Below, piece by piece: positions 8,078-16,876 of a DNA stretch of 64,000 bases (position 1 is its first letter; each line of letters opens with the position of its first letter). The position numbers were made by a program, and so were the translations under genes. The stretch is from NCBI GenBank assembly GCA_963830725.1, contig CAWHNO010000010.1, positions 62,001 through 126,000 of the forward strand, read 5' to 3'. This stretch comes from DASSUW01 sp963830725. Its GTDB lineage: Bacteria; Actinomycetota; Thermoleophilia; Solirubrobacterales; Solirubrobacteraceae. The notes under the pieces were generated by a model. The model saw only the letters and a list, made by a program, of their open reading frames with translations, was not told the origin of the DNA and did no database searches.

Positions 8078-8652
8078 TGCGGGTGCTCGCCGGTGGCGGC
8101 CGGCGGGCGCGACTCCTCGGCCAGCGAGGTGATCGTGAGCTGGCCGCGTGCGGAGTCCTCGAGCACGCCCCACGCCTCGTCGTTCGAGCGCGCATACAGC
8201 TCGACCAGCAGGTGGACCACGATCTGGTCCTCGTCGTGCTTGTGGAAGCGCACGTGGGTGAAGAACTCGCGCGTGCCGTGGTCGCCGAACGCGGCGTAGG
8301 CGAGCGAGTCCGCCGCCTCGGGGCCCGAGCAGGTCTCGACGGCGTCGGCTTCGACCGTCACCGTGCACGAGGCGACCCAGGGGGTGCCGGCCACCATCCG
8401 CTCCCAGCGGTCCTCGATCGGCTCGATGCGGCCGTTGTGGAACGCGAGGTGCGGCTGGTCGTGCATGCAGTCCAGGCACTGCACGACGGCCTCCTGGAGC
8501 TCGTCGACCACCTCGGCGCGCTCGCCCGTGACGGGGTCGATCCGGTGGATCCCCTCGTAGTGGACCTGGACCTCGAGCTCCTGCGACCAGCAGCGATAGC
8601 AACGCAGCCAGGCGCCGATCGGGCCTGCTTCAGAACCCTCCATCGCAGCCAT
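8074..8652 (-). CDS. Hypothetical protein with two CxxC pairs (zinc-ribbon-like N-terminus)
   Basis: 192 residues (189 if the second Met at 8643 is used). CYRCW near residue 18 and CLDCM near 59 are spaced like a zinc ribbon. The rest contains VASCTVTVEADAVETCSGPEAAD and a His-rich strand HVRFHKHDEDQIVVHLLVELYA. No signal peptide or membrane segment. I do not recognise a family or function. It is divergent from the lipoprotein at 8656 with only three bases between start codons, so the two promoters must overlap the coding sequences. Confidence 0.65.
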   Translation of the reverse strand: MAAMEGSEAGPIGAWLRCYRCWSQELEVQVHYEGIHRIDPVTGERAEVVDELQEAVVQCLDCMHDQPHLAFHNGRIEPIEDRWERMVAGTPWVASCTVTVEADAVETCSGPEAADSLAYAAFGDHGTREFFTHVRFHKHDEDQIVVHLLVELYARSNDEAWGVLEDSARGQLTITSLAEESRPPAATGEHPH

Positions 8653-8655
8653 TCT

Positions 8656-9054
8656 ATGCTCCGGCTCGTGCGGTACCTGGCTCCGGCGCTCGCGCTGCTG
8701 ATCCTTGCGGGCTGCGGCGAGCAGGGCCCGGCGCCCGAGGAGCAGGTGCGCTCGACGGTCGCCGAGTTCGGCCGCGCGACCGCCGCCAAGGATTACGGGG
8801 CGTTGTGCGATCGCCTGCTCGCCCCGGAGCTGATCGAGGAGGTCGAGTCGATCGGCCTGCCGTGCGAGCGCGCGCTGCGTCAGGGGCTGGGCGAGGTCGA
8901 GGACCCGCGGCTCACGATCGGCCGCATCGAGATCCGCGACGACGAGGCGACGGCCGAGGTTCGCACTTCGGCCGCCGGCGAGGAGCCGTCGCAGGACACT
9001 TTGCGGCTGGTCAACCTCGACGGCGTCTGGAAGATATCCTCGCTGGGGACGTAG
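8656..9054 (+). CDS. Small secreted lipoprotein
   Basis: 132 residues. Lipoprotein signal MLRLVRYLAPALALLILAGC with lipobox LAGC, followed by a mature domain resembling small DUF4878/SnoaL-like alpha+beta proteins: VRSTVAEFGRATAAKDYGALCDRLL, paired Cys (ALCDRLL, GLPCERAL), and a C-terminal LRLVNLDGVWKISSL strand. Likely anchored on the outer face of the membrane; the ligand is unknown. It ends two bases before the DUF2630 start, so it is probably cotranscribed with the next two genes. Confidence 0.75.
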   Translation: MLRLVRYLAPALALLILAGCGEQGPAPEEQVRSTVAEFGRATAAKDYGALCDRLLAPELIEEVESIGLPCERALRQGLGEVEDPRLTIGRIEIRDDEATAEVRTSAAGEEPSQDTLRLVNLDGVWKISSLGT

Positions 9055-9056
9055 CC

Positions 9057-9302
9057 ATGGCCGACGAGAAGATCAGCGACCGGATCGAGGCCCTCGTGAA
9101 GGAGGAGCACGAGTTGCTCGACCGTGGCGGCACCGACCACGGGCTCGACCAGGCCGGCCATGCGCGGCTGGCGGAGATCAAGGTGGAGCTCGACCGCTAC
9201 TGGGATCTGCTGCGCCAGCGCCGCGCCCGCCGCCGCGCCGGCCAGGACCCGGAGGGCGCCAGCCCGCGCGACGCCGACACCGTCGAGCACTACCTGCAGT
9301 GA
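9057..9302 (+). CDS. DUF2630 family protein
   Basis: 81 residues. Matches the DUF2630 pattern across its length: RIEALVKEEHELLDRG at the N-terminus, RLAEIKVELDRYWDLLRQRRARRRAGQDP in the middle and VEHYLQ at the end. Highly helical and charged, probably a coiled-coil dimer. Function unknown. Stop overlaps the next start at GTGA. Confidence 0.88.
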   Translation: MADEKISDRIEALVKEEHELLDRGGTDHGLDQAGHARLAEIKVELDRYWDLLRQRRARRRAGQDPEGASPRDADTVEHYLQ

Positions 9303-10138
9303 CCGTCGAGCTCGGCGCGTTCGTGGTGCCGAACGCCGAGGGCCCCGTGCTCGATCAGGTGCTGGCCGTCGAGCGCGCCGGGCTGGATCTGGTCGGCATC
9401 CAGGACCACCCGTACCAGCGCCGCTTCCTCGACACCTTCGCGCTGCTGGCCTATCTGGCCGCGCGCACCGAGCGCGTGCGCCTGTTCCCCGCCGTCGCAA
9501 ACCTGCCGCTGCGTCACCCGGCGATGCTCGCCAAGGAGGCCGCCACGATCGACGTGCTGAGCGGCGGGCGCTTCGAGCTCGGGCTCGGCGCCGGCGCCTT
9601 CTGGGAGGGCATCGAGGCGTTCGGCGGGCCGCGCCGCACCGGCCCCGAGTCGGTCGATGCGCTGGAGGAGGCGATCGCGATCCTGCGCGCGTGCTGGTCA
9701 GGCGAGCCGTCGGTGAGCTTCGAGGGCGAGCACTACCGCGTGCGCGGCATGAAGTTCGGGCCTGCGCCGGCGCACCCGATCGGGATCTGGCTCGGCGCCT
9801 ACGGCCCGCGGATGATGCGGATCGTCGGCCGGCTCGCCGACGGCTGGTTCCCCAGCCTGCCGCGGCTGCCGCTCGACGAGCTGGCCGGCCGCGTGCGCAT
9901 GATCGACGAGGCCGCCGAGCGCGCCGGCCGCGACCCGAAGGCGATCCGAAGGATCGCCAACCTCGGCGGCGAGATCACCGACGGCGCGGCGACCGAGTGG
10001 CTGCACGGCCCGCCCGCGCACTGGATCGAGGAGCTCGGCGCGCTCGCGGCCGACCACGGGTTCGACGGCTTCCTCGTCTCGAGCGACCAGGTCGGCCGCT
10101 TCGCCGCCGAGGTCGCGCCCGCGTTGCGCAACGGATAG
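9299..10138 (+). CDS. LLM-class flavin-dependent oxidoreductase (luciferase-like, FMN or F420)
   Basis: 279 residues, bacterial-luciferase-like TIM barrel. Evidence: GLDLVGIQDHPYQRRFLDTFALLAYLAARTERVRLFPAVANLPLRHPAMLAKEAATIDVLSGGRFELGLGAG region, WLGAYGPRMMRIVGRLADGWFPS, and a C-terminal LVSSDQVGRFAAEVAP phosphate-binding end. The genome makes F420 (genes at 41-49 kb), so F420H2 rather than FMNH2 is plausible; substrate unknown. GTG start overlaps the DUF2630 stop. Confidence 0.85.
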   Translation: MTVELGAFVVPNAEGPVLDQVLAVERAGLDLVGIQDHPYQRRFLDTFALLAYLAARTERVRLFPAVANLPLRHPAMLAKEAATIDVLSGGRFELGLGAGAFWEGIEAFGGPRRTGPESVDALEEAIAILRACWSGEPSVSFEGEHYRVRGMKFGPAPAHPIGIWLGAYGPRMMRIVGRLADGWFPSLPRLPLDELAGRVRMIDEAAERAGRDPKAIRRIANLGGEITDGAATEWLHGPPAHWIEELGALAADHGFDGFLVSSDQVGRFAAEVAPALRNG

Positions 10139-10148
10139 CGTCAGGCGC

Positions 10149-12824
10149 GTGCGCCCGGACTTCAAGCCCGAGCAGGAGGTCCGCTTCGCCGTCGTCATGT
10201 ACGGCGGCGTCTCGCTGGCGATCTACATCAACGGCGTCGCCCAGGAGCTGTTCCGGCTCGTGCGCGCGACGGCCCCGGCGCACATGTACTCCAAGTCGGA
10301 CGACCTGACCCTGCGGGACAAGGTCTACTACGACGACGAGAAGCTCGACGACACCGAGCTCGTCTACCGCGAGCTCGGCAGGATGCTCGGGCCGGGCGAC
10401 GCCGCGGACGACCGCGTCCGCACGCGGTTCGTGGTCGACATCATCTCGGGTACCTCGGCCGGCGGCATCAACGGCGTGCTGCTGGCGCTCGCGCTCGCGC
10501 GCCAGAAGGACTTCCGGCTCTCCGCGCAGCTGTGGCGCGAGGTCGCCGACATCGACGAGCTGCTGCGCGAGGAGAAGTCGTTCGAGGGCCTCCCGGAGGC
10601 GACGCCGAGGGACTCCGAGTCGCTGCTCAACGGCTACCGCCTCTACTTCAAGGCGCGTGAGGCGATGGAGCAGATGCCCGCCGAGAGCCCGGACGACCCC
10701 TGGCGGCCGGCGTTCGTCGAGCAGCTCGACCTCGCCGTGACGGCGACGGACCTCGACGGGGTGCCGCTGCCGGTCCGCCTCACCGAACAGCGCTCGATCG
10801 ACGAGCGCGTCCACCGCAAGGTCTTCCGCTTCTCGTACGGCACGGCGGCGACCACCGGCGAGCAGCACTCGGACTTCGAGGACCTCGACCTGCTGCTCGG
10901 CTTCGCGGCGCGCGCCACGTCGTCGTTCCCGATGGCCTTCGAGCCCGTCCTGTTCAAGGACCTCGAGGCGCTGGAGCGACAGGGCGGCGCCCTGCCGGTC
11001 GAGCGCTTCTTCGCCGGCGACAGCCGCCGCCCGCAGGAGGTCGCGTTCGCCGACGGCGGCTACCTCGACAACAAGCCGTTCAGCTACGCCACCGAGGCGC
11101 TGCGGAGCCGGCGCGCCGACGTGCCCGTGATGCGCAAGCTGATCTACATCGAGCCGCATCCGGTCAAGGAGGGCGTCGAGCGTCCGCAGCCGACCGACAA
11201 GCGCGGCCGCAAGCGCGATCGGCCCGACGTGATCGGCAACGTCGGGGCGGCCATGACGCTGCCCAGCCACGAGACGATCCGCGAGGACGTCGCCGCCGTG
11301 GCGCGGCGCAACATCGTCGTCGAGCGCCTGCAGGAGCTCGGCCTCCAGGCCGAGCGCGCGCTGGACAGCCAGGACCCGCTCGAGCGACTGCGCGAGGACC
11401 CGGTCGCGGACGACGACGAGACGGACAAGCGGCTGGGCGCCGTCGGCCCCGCCTACGCGGCGTATCGGACGCTGCGGGTCCGCGCGGTGCTCGACGACCT
11501 CGCCGCCCTCGGCGCGCAGCTCCGCGGCACGCGGCCGGGCGACGGCGACCGTGACGTCGAGCGCGAGATCCGCAACGCGCTGCGGGCGTGGATCGAGGCG
11601 CAGCCGCAGGGGAGCCACGGCCGCTTCCTGCTCCGCTACGACGCCTCGTTCCAGCAGCGCCGGCTGAGCTTCGTGCACGATCGCGTGAACGACCTGCTCC
11701 GGCGCGGGCCGCGGGCGACGCGGATGGTGGCGGTCGCCGGGACGCTCGACATCGACGGCGCGCCCGTGATCGCCCACCCGGAGGTGGTGCTGGAGGCGCC
11801 CGGCGATGTCGCGCTCGCCGCCGACGCCGAGGCCGTGCTCGCCGCCGAGGGCGACGGGCTGCGCCGGCTCAAGCTCGCGCTCAACACGGCGGTCGACGGG
11901 CTCCGGCGCGCAGAGCGAGCGCCCCGGGCCAACGACGTCGCGAAGACGCTCGAGGACGCGGGCGCGCGCGAGCGGTTCGAGAAGCTGGCTGCCGCCGCCC
12001 GGTCATTGCCGGACGAACGCGATGCGTTCATGGCGCTCACGGCGGAGTTCCTCGACGGGCCGCTCGCCGATGCCCGCCGCGAGATCAAGGCCGCGCTCCG
12101 CGACACGGACTTCGAGCTCGCGGACTGGATCCGCGACCTGCTCGACACCTACGACGACCGCTTCGAGGCCTACGACCTCGTGACCCTGCCGCTGGCCTAC
12201 CCGGCGCTGGGGGAGACGAACTCGGTCGGGATCATCCGCATCAGCCCGCTCGACGCCGCGAGCATCACACCGACGGACCCGGACATCGCGAAGGACCCGA
12301 CCAGCAAGCTCGCCGGCGTCCGCGTCGGGCACTTCGGCGGCTTCCTGGACCGGGCCTGGCGCGACAACGACATCATGTGGGGCCGGCTCGACGCCGCCGA
12401 GGTGATCATCGACACGCTGGTCGCCAAGGACGATCCGCGGCGCGACGATCTGCGCGTGCGGGCGCACGCGGCGATCCTGCGCCAGGAGCTGCAGGGCGAC
12501 GCGCGCGCGGACCTGGAGCGCGCGGTCGGCCGGCTCGACGGCGTCTCCGATGCCGTGCTCGTCGACGGGTTCCGCGCCTGGTTCAAGAAGCCCGCGCAGC
12601 TCGAGCCGCGCACGGCCGACGGCCTGACGGCGCGCAGCCTGAAGATCGGCGGCCAGGTGCTCGCCGACGCTGCCTACGGACGCAAGTGGCCGAGCGGCCC
12701 GTTGCGCGCCGCCGGCCTGGTCGGCCCGGTGGTCGCCCGGGTCGCGCTGCCGGCGTCGCGCACCTGGAGACGGGTGCGGGCCGCTCCGAAGGCGCTCTGG
12801 GACCGCGTCCGCGGGCGAGCCTAG
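10149..12824 (+). CDS. Patatin-like phospholipase with C-terminal DUF3376 (TIGR03607-type)
   Basis: 891 residues. Patatin catalytic dyad is visible: nucleophile motif GTSAGG (Ser about 103) and the Asp of FADGG near residue 302; the glycine-rich N-terminal strand reads VVMYGGVSLAIYINGVAQEL. The long C-terminal half is mostly helical, as in the patatin-related actinobacterial family with DUF3376. Predicted acyl-ester hydrolase acting on lipids. No signal peptide, so cytosolic or membrane-peripheral. GTG start 10149 lies 10 bases after the LLM gene, so it is likely the last gene of that operon. Convergent with mmsA, separated by a GGCCGCGGCC palindrome. Confidence 0.88.
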   Translation: MRPDFKPEQEVRFAVVMYGGVSLAIYINGVAQELFRLVRATAPAHMYSKSDDLTLRDKVYYDDEKLDDTELVYRELGRMLGPGDAADDRVRTRFVVDIISGTSAGGINGVLLALALARQKDFRLSAQLWREVADIDELLREEKSFEGLPEATPRDSESLLNGYRLYFKAREAMEQMPAESPDDPWRPAFVEQLDLAVTATDLDGVPLPVRLTEQRSIDERVHRKVFRFSYGTAATTGEQHSDFEDLDLLLGFAARATSSFPMAFEPVLFKDLEALERQGGALPVERFFAGDSRRPQEVAFADGGYLDNKPFSYATEALRSRRADVPVMRKLIYIEPHPVKEGVERPQPTDKRGRKRDRPDVIGNVGAAMTLPSHETIREDVAAVARRNIVVERLQELGLQAERALDSQDPLERLREDPVADDDETDKRLGAVGPAYAAYRTLRVRAVLDDLAALGAQLRGTRPGDGDRDVEREIRNALRAWIEAQPQGSHGRFLLRYDASFQQRRLSFVHDRVNDLLRRGPRATRMVAVAGTLDIDGAPVIAHPEVVLEAPGDVALAADAEAVLAAEGDGLRRLKLALNTAVDGLRRAERAPRANDVAKTLEDAGARERFEKLAAAARSLPDERDAFMALTAEFLDGPLADARREIKAALRDTDFELADWIRDLLDTYDDRFEAYDLVTLPLAYPALGETNSVGIIRISPLDAASITPTDPDIAKDPTSKLAGVRVGHFGGFLDRAWRDNDIMWGRLDAAEVIIDTLVAKDDPRRDDLRVRAHAAILRQELQGDARADLERAVGRLDGVSDAVLVDGFRAWFKKPAQLEPRTADGLTARSLKIGGQVLADAAYGRKWPSGPLRAAGLVGPVVARVALPASRTWRRVRAAPKALWDRVRGRA

Positions 12825-12834
12825 GCCGCGGCCA

Positions 12835-14346
12835 CTAGGTCTGCGTCGGGAAGCCCAGGTTCACGCCGGCGTGGCTCGGGTCCGGCCAGCGGGTGGTGAC
12901 GACCTTGCCGCGGGTGTAGAAGCGGACGCCGTCGGGGCCGTGCATGTGGAGGTCGCCGAACAGCGAGCCCTTCCAGCCGCCGAACGAGTGGTAGGCCATC
13001 GGCACCGGGATCGGCACGTTGACGCCGATCATGCCGGCCGTCGCCTGCTGCTCGAACAGCCGCGCGGCGCCGCCGTCGCAGGTGAAGATCGCCGCGCCGT
13101 TGCCGTACGGGTTGTCGTTGACGAGCTCGAGCGCTTCGGGGTAGCTGTCCGCGCGCACGACGACGAGCACCGGCCCGAAGATCTCCTCGTCGTAGATGCG
13201 CATGCCGGGCTTGACGCGGTCGAACACGCAGGGGCCGAGGAAGTAGCCGCCCTCGTGGCCCTCGACGACGAGCCCGCGCCCGTCGACGGCCAGCTCGGCG
13301 CCCTCCTGGACGCCCGCGTCGACCAGCCCGGTGACCTTGTCGTAATGGGCCTGCGACACGAGCGGGCCCATGTCGGACGACGGGTCGGTGCCCGGGCCGA
13401 CGTCGAGCTGCTCGATCCGCTCGCGGATCTTGTCCAGCAGCGGCGCGGCCACGTCGCCGACCGTGACCGCCACCGAGACGGCCATGCAGCGCTGGCCGGC
13501 CGACCCGTAGGCGGCGGAGACGAGGCCGTCGGCCGCGAGGTCGAGGTCGGCGTCCGGCAGCACGACGGCGTGGTTCTTCGCGCCGCCGAGCGCCTGCACG
13601 CGCTTGCCGTGGGCGGTGCCGGTCTCGTAGATGTGCCGGGCCACGGGCGTCGAGCCGACGAACGAGACCGCGGCGATGCCGGGGTGCGTGAGGATGGCGT
13701 CGACGGCCTCCTTGTCGCCGTGCACGACGGAGAACACGCCGTCGGGCAGCCCGGCCTCGGCCAGCAGCTCGGCCAGCCGCATGCCGGGGGAGGGGTCCTG
13801 CTCGGACGGCTTGAGGATGAAGGCGTTGCCGCATGCGAGCGCGACCGGCGCCATCCAGAGCGGGACCATGACGGGGAAGTTGAACGGCGTGATGCCGGCC
13901 ACGACGCCGAGCGGCATCCGCATGCTGTGCGAGTCGACCCCGCCGGAGACCTGTGGCGTGTTCTCGCCCTTGAGCAGCTGGCCGAGGCCGCAGGCGAACT
14001 CGATCACCTCGAGCCCGCGCGTGACCTCGCCGCGCGCGTCGTCGAGCACCTTGCCGTGCTCGCGCGTGATCAGGGCGGCGAGCTCGTCCTTGTGGGAGTT
14101 GACGAGCTCGCGGAAGGCGAACATCACCTGGGTGCGGCGCGTCAGCGACGTGGCGCCCCAGCCGCGCGCCGCCTCCGCGGCGGCTGCGACGGCGCGGTCG
14201 ACGTCCGCGGCCGTGGCGAACGGGACGCGCGCGACCAGCTCGCCGGTGGCCGGGTCGGTCACCTCGCCGTGACGCTCGGCGGCGCGCTCGTCGCGCCGGC
14301 CGCCGATCCAGTGGTTCAGCAATGTCTCGCTCGCGGTCGTGCTCAT
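12835..14346 (-). CDS. mmsA: CoA-acylating methylmalonate-semialdehyde dehydrogenase
   Basis: 503 residues from ATG 14346. Aldehyde dehydrogenase superfamily: PFNFPVMVPLWMAP, ILKPSEQDPSPGM, VSFVGSTPVARHIY, catalytic Cys in GQRCMA (about residue 287) and EEIFGPVL. The MmsA-specific features are the GGAKNHAVV block and the absence of the usual general-base Glu in that segment. Converts methylmalonate or malonate semialdehyde to propionyl- or acetyl-CoA in valine, inositol and beta-alanine breakdown. Here it would feed propionyl-CoA into the acyl-CoA network formed with meaA/meaB and ccr. Monocistronic. The upstream 340-base gap holds the repeat element described separately. Confidence 0.93.
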   Translation of the reverse strand: MSTTASETLLNHWIGGRRDERAAERHGEVTDPATGELVARVPFATAADVDRAVAAAAEAARGWGATSLTRRTQVMFAFRELVNSHKDELAALITREHGKVLDDARGEVTRGLEVIEFACGLGQLLKGENTPQVSGGVDSHSMRMPLGVVAGITPFNFPVMVPLWMAPVALACGNAFILKPSEQDPSPGMRLAELLAEAGLPDGVFSVVHGDKEAVDAILTHPGIAAVSFVGSTPVARHIYETGTAHGKRVQALGGAKNHAVVLPDADLDLAADGLVSAAYGSAGQRCMAVSVAVTVGDVAAPLLDKIRERIEQLDVGPGTDPSSDMGPLVSQAHYDKVTGLVDAGVQEGAELAVDGRGLVVEGHEGGYFLGPCVFDRVKPGMRIYDEEIFGPVLVVVRADSYPEALELVNDNPYGNGAAIFTCDGGAARLFEQQATAGMIGVNVPIPVPMAYHSFGGWKGSLFGDLHMHGPDGVRFYTRGKVVTTRWPDPSHAGVNLGFPTQT

Positions 14347-14434
14347 GGCCGGCATCGTGTCACGCGTTAGCGCGCTCCAGCAGCAGCGGTCCGTCGCGTT
14401 TGTCGCGCGTGGAGGCGACGGAACGTCGCGCGGT

Positions 14435-14675
14435 GGCGGGATGGCGAACTGCGGCTGGGTAGGGAGGCGGGAGCCTGGCGTGGCGGCGGGATTTCGGCGC
14501 GTGGGCTGCAGCCCCGGCGGGCCGCTGGGGTTGTTACTCGCGCATACCGCGAGTCAGCAACCCCACCGGCGAGTGGGGTTGTCTGTGCACGCATATCGTG
14601 CATGAACAACCCCACGGCAGACCACGGCGCCGGCCCATCACCTCCCTTACCCAGCCGCAGTTCGCCGATCCCGCC
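14435..14675. repeat. 240-bp inverted-repeat element enclosing two tandem hairpins
   Basis: This fills most of the gene-free stretch 14347-14686. The left arm (14435-14467) and right arm (14641-14675) are imperfect inverted copies of a sequence with core AACTGCGGCTGGGTA. The right arm reads TACCCAGCCGCAGTT and the same core recurs at 25497-25511. Between the arms lie two adjacent hairpins (14526-14565, 14574-14614). The element has no coding potential. It ends 12 bases before the hydrolase start at 14687, so it may double as its leader or promoter region. It could be a REP/MITE-like mobile repeat or a structured RNA gene. Confidence 0.65.
14526..14614 (+). ncRNA. Two tandem hairpins with conserved outer stem and covarying inner stem
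   Basis: Hairpin 1: outer TGGGGTTG/CAACCCCA (14526-14533 with 14558-14565), inner CTCGCG/CGCGAG, loop CATAC. Hairpin 2: outer TGGGGTTGT/ACAACCCCA (14574-14582 with 14606-14614), inner TGCACG/CGTGCA, loop CATAT. The outer stems and loops are nearly identical, while the inner stems differ at most positions yet both pair fully. That compensatory pattern is what selection on RNA (or cruciform) structure produces. Strand of transcription is unknown. Confidence 0.5.
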
Positions 14676-14686
14676 ACAATCGACGT

Positions 14687-15271
14687 GTGGACATCGACAC
14701 ACCCCACGGCCCGGCCCGCGCCCACCTCCACACGGTGACGAACGCCCGAGCGGCGCTGATCCTCGGCCACGGCGCCGGCGGCTCGATCGACTCGGCCGAC
14801 CTCCAGGCCGCCACCGAGGCGGCACAAGCGAAGGGGCTGACCGTCGCGCTCGTCGAGCAGCCCTACCTCGTCGCCGGCCGTCGCTCGGCCGCGCCCGCCC
14901 CGCAGCTCGACACCGCCTGGAAGGCCGTCATCGAGCAGCTGCCGCTCGACGGGCTGCCGCTGATCGCCGGCGGCCGCTCGTCCGGCGCGCGCGTCGCGTG
15001 CCGCACGGCCGCCGACACGAGCGCCGTCGCCGTACTGTGCCTCGCGTTCCCCGTCCACCCGCCCGGCCGGCCCGAGAAATCGCGCCTGTACGAGCTCGAC
15101 GCCGTCACGGTCCCCGTGCTCGTCGTCCAGGGCACCAGCGACCCGTTCGGGATGCCGCCGGAGGCGCCCGGCCGCGAGGTCGTGACCGTCGCCGGCAACC
15201 ACAGCCTCGCCAAGAGCCGCGACGCGGTCGCCGACGCGGTCGGCGACTGGCTGGAGCGCACGGTCGATTAG
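14687..15271 (+). CDS. Alpha/beta-hydrolase of the KANL3/Tex30-like family
   Basis: 194 residues. Short alpha/beta hydrolase: GHGAGGSID near residues 27-35 (oxyanion region), nucleophile elbow GGRSSGARVACR, FPVHPPGRPEKSR, then VQGTSDPFG (acid) and GNHSLAKS (His). The catalytic triad therefore appears complete. Family members are annotated as dienelactone-hydrolase-like or Tex30; the substrate is unknown. Start GTG 14687. A CACAAT sequence 11 bases upstream may be a -10 box of a leaderless transcript, directly abutting the repeat element. Confidence 0.8.
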   Translation: MDIDTPHGPARAHLHTVTNARAALILGHGAGGSIDSADLQAATEAAQAKGLTVALVEQPYLVAGRRSAAPAPQLDTAWKAVIEQLPLDGLPLIAGGRSSGARVACRTAADTSAVAVLCLAFPVHPPGRPEKSRLYELDAVTVPVLVVQGTSDPFGMPPEAPGREVVTVAGNHSLAKSRDAVADAVGDWLERTVD

Positions 15272-15333
15272 CGAAGCAATCGAGCGCACGCTCTGACTAG
15301 GGGGATCCCCGATGCCGGCCCGGTCGGCGCCGC

Positions 15334-15358
15334 GGGAGGATCGCCGCAAGATCCTCCC
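15334..15358 (+). promoter_or_regulatory. Strong stem-loop in the leader of the RTX-type gene
   Basis: GGGAGGATC and GATCCTCCC form a perfect 9-bp stem with loop GCCGCAA. It is preceded at about 15299-15308 by the self-complementary GGGGATCCCC and followed by a purine-poor GACTGAAACGGACAAACC before the start at 15380. It lies after the hydrolase stop, so it could be that gene's terminator or a structured 5' leader of the secreted protein. I could not match it to a known riboswitch consensus. Confidence 0.4.
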
Positions 15359-15379
15359 CGACTGAAACGGACAAACCGA

Positions 15380-16876
15380 ATGCGAAGGATGCTCACCGCC
15401 GCGGTCGTCGCCGCGGCCGCTCTACTCCTGCCGGCCACGCTCGCGCAGGCCGCCACGATCAGCCTTGAGAACGGCACGATCGTCTACCGCGGCCAGGCAG
15501 CCGAGGGCAACGACCTGCTCGTCTCCACGTTCCAGCCGTGGGACGACCCGAACACGTACCTCTCGTTCAACGACAGCGCCACGCAGACGATCGTCGCCGG
15601 GGCGCCCTGCTTCATGACCGAGGGCTTCGATCCCATGGCGCTGTGTCCGCTCGACCCGAATCAGCCGCTCCGGATCGAGGGCAGCGCGGGCAACGATCGC
15701 CTGTCCATCTTCAACAACGATGTGCCCGACGCCAAGCCGATCCAGATCCACGGCAACGCCGGCAACGACGAGATCGAGGACGTCTTCACCAGCACCGCCG
15801 GCCGCGTCCTGACCGGCGGCCCGGGCAATGACACCGTCCTCGGCTACGGCGGCAACGACAGCATCGACGGCGGCGACGGCAACGACACGGTCGACGGCGG
15901 CGTCGGTGACGACCAGGTCCGCGGCGGCGCGGGCGACGACGAGCTGTGGGGCGACCACTACAAGGACCCCGGCGCCGACCTGCTCGACGGCGGGCCCGGC
16001 ACCGACTACACAGAGGAGTGGGGCATCCCGTCCGACCTCACGCAGCAGCCGCGCGCGACCGTCACGCTCGACGGCGTCGCCAACGACGGCCGGCCGGGCG
16101 AGGGCGACAACGTCGTCGGCATCGAGCGCATCCGGCCCCCCGTGGTCGGCGACTACGTCGGCTCCGACGGCCCCGATGACATCAAGCTCATCAACCCCGG
16201 CAACGAGGGCCCGTCGAGCCTGAGCGGCCTGGGCGGCAACGACATCCTCGTGTCCTACGACTTCGACGACGTGGTCGACGGCGGCGCCGGCAACGACACC
16301 GTCGAAGGCGGCCGCGGCAACGACACGGTCACCGGCGGACCGGGCCGCGACACGATCTACGGCGACGCCACCAGCTCCCACTGCTCCTGGTACAGCTGCA
16401 AGATCCCGTTCGGCAACGACGTGATCCAGGCCCGCGACGGCGAGCAGGACAACATCGACTGCGGGATCGGGACCGACACCGCAATCGTGGACACGGTCGA
16501 CGTCGTCGCCAACTGCGAGACCGTCGACGGCGCAGGCGCAGGCGCCGGACCCGGGCCGCGTCCCGGTCCCGGGGCGGGCGGGTCCCCATCCGGCCTCACG
16601 ATCACCGTGAAGAACACGACGCTGCGCGCGCTCGCCAAGAAGGGCCTGACGGTCGCCGTCCCGTGCCCGTCGGCGTGCACGATCACCGGCGCCCTGCTCG
16701 CGGGCGGCAAGAAGGTCGGCGGCGGGCGCGCGAAGGGCAGCGGGACCGTGTCGCTCAAGCTCAAGCTCGACCGCAAGGCGAAGCGCAAGCGTCTCCGCAA
16801 GGTCACGGTCCGCGTCACGGTCAACGCGGCCGGCGCCTCCCAGACCGCCTCGCAGACGGTGAAGCTCAAGCGCTAG
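15380..16876 (+). CDS. Secreted hemolysin-type (RTX-like) calcium-binding repeat protein
   Basis: 498 residues. Sec signal peptide MRRMLTAAVVAAAALLLPA ending at AQA. It is followed by an N-terminal beta domain, then clustered nonapeptide repeats of the type GGxGNDxxx (for example GGPGNDTVLGYGGNDSI near 150-165 and GGAGNDTVEGGRGNDTV near 295-312) that form calcium-stabilised parallel beta-rolls. A Gly/Pro-rich linker (near 385-402) leads to a basic C-terminal domain beginning LTITVKNTTLRALAKKGL, with paired Cys (PCPSAC) and a Lys/Arg-rich tail. This last domain is common on secreted proteins of Solirubrobacterales-type actinobacteria. Probably cell-surface or extracellular. Monocistronic; stop shares CTAG with meaB. 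Confidence 0.88.
   Translation: MRRMLTAAVVAAAALLLPATLAQAATISLENGTIVYRGQAAEGNDLLVSTFQPWDDPNTYLSFNDSATQTIVAGAPCFMTEGFDPMALCPLDPNQPLRIEGSAGNDRLSIFNNDVPDAKPIQIHGNAGNDEIEDVFTSTAGRVLTGGPGNDTVLGYGGNDSIDGGDGNDTVDGGVGDDQVRGGAGDDELWGDHYKDPGADLLDGGPGTDYTEEWGIPSDLTQQPRATVTLDGVANDGRPGEGDNVVGIERIRPPVVGDYVGSDGPDDIKLINPGNEGPSSLSGLGGNDILVSYDFDDVVDGGAGNDTVEGGRGNDTVTGGPGRDTIYGDATSSHCSWYSCKIPFGNDVIQARDGEQDNIDCGIGTDTAIVDTVDVVANCETVDGAGAGAGPGPRPGPGAGGSPSGLTITVKNTTLRALAKKGLTVAVPCPSACTITGALLAGGKKVGGGRAKGSGTVSLKLKLDRKAKRKRLRKVTVRVTVNAAGASQTASQTVKLKR

Noticed and set aside
15299..15379. Riboswitch (c-di-AMP or c-di-GMP type) upstream of the secreted RTX-like gene
   Set aside because: Hairpins are present, but none of the conserved core sequences of those classes could be found.
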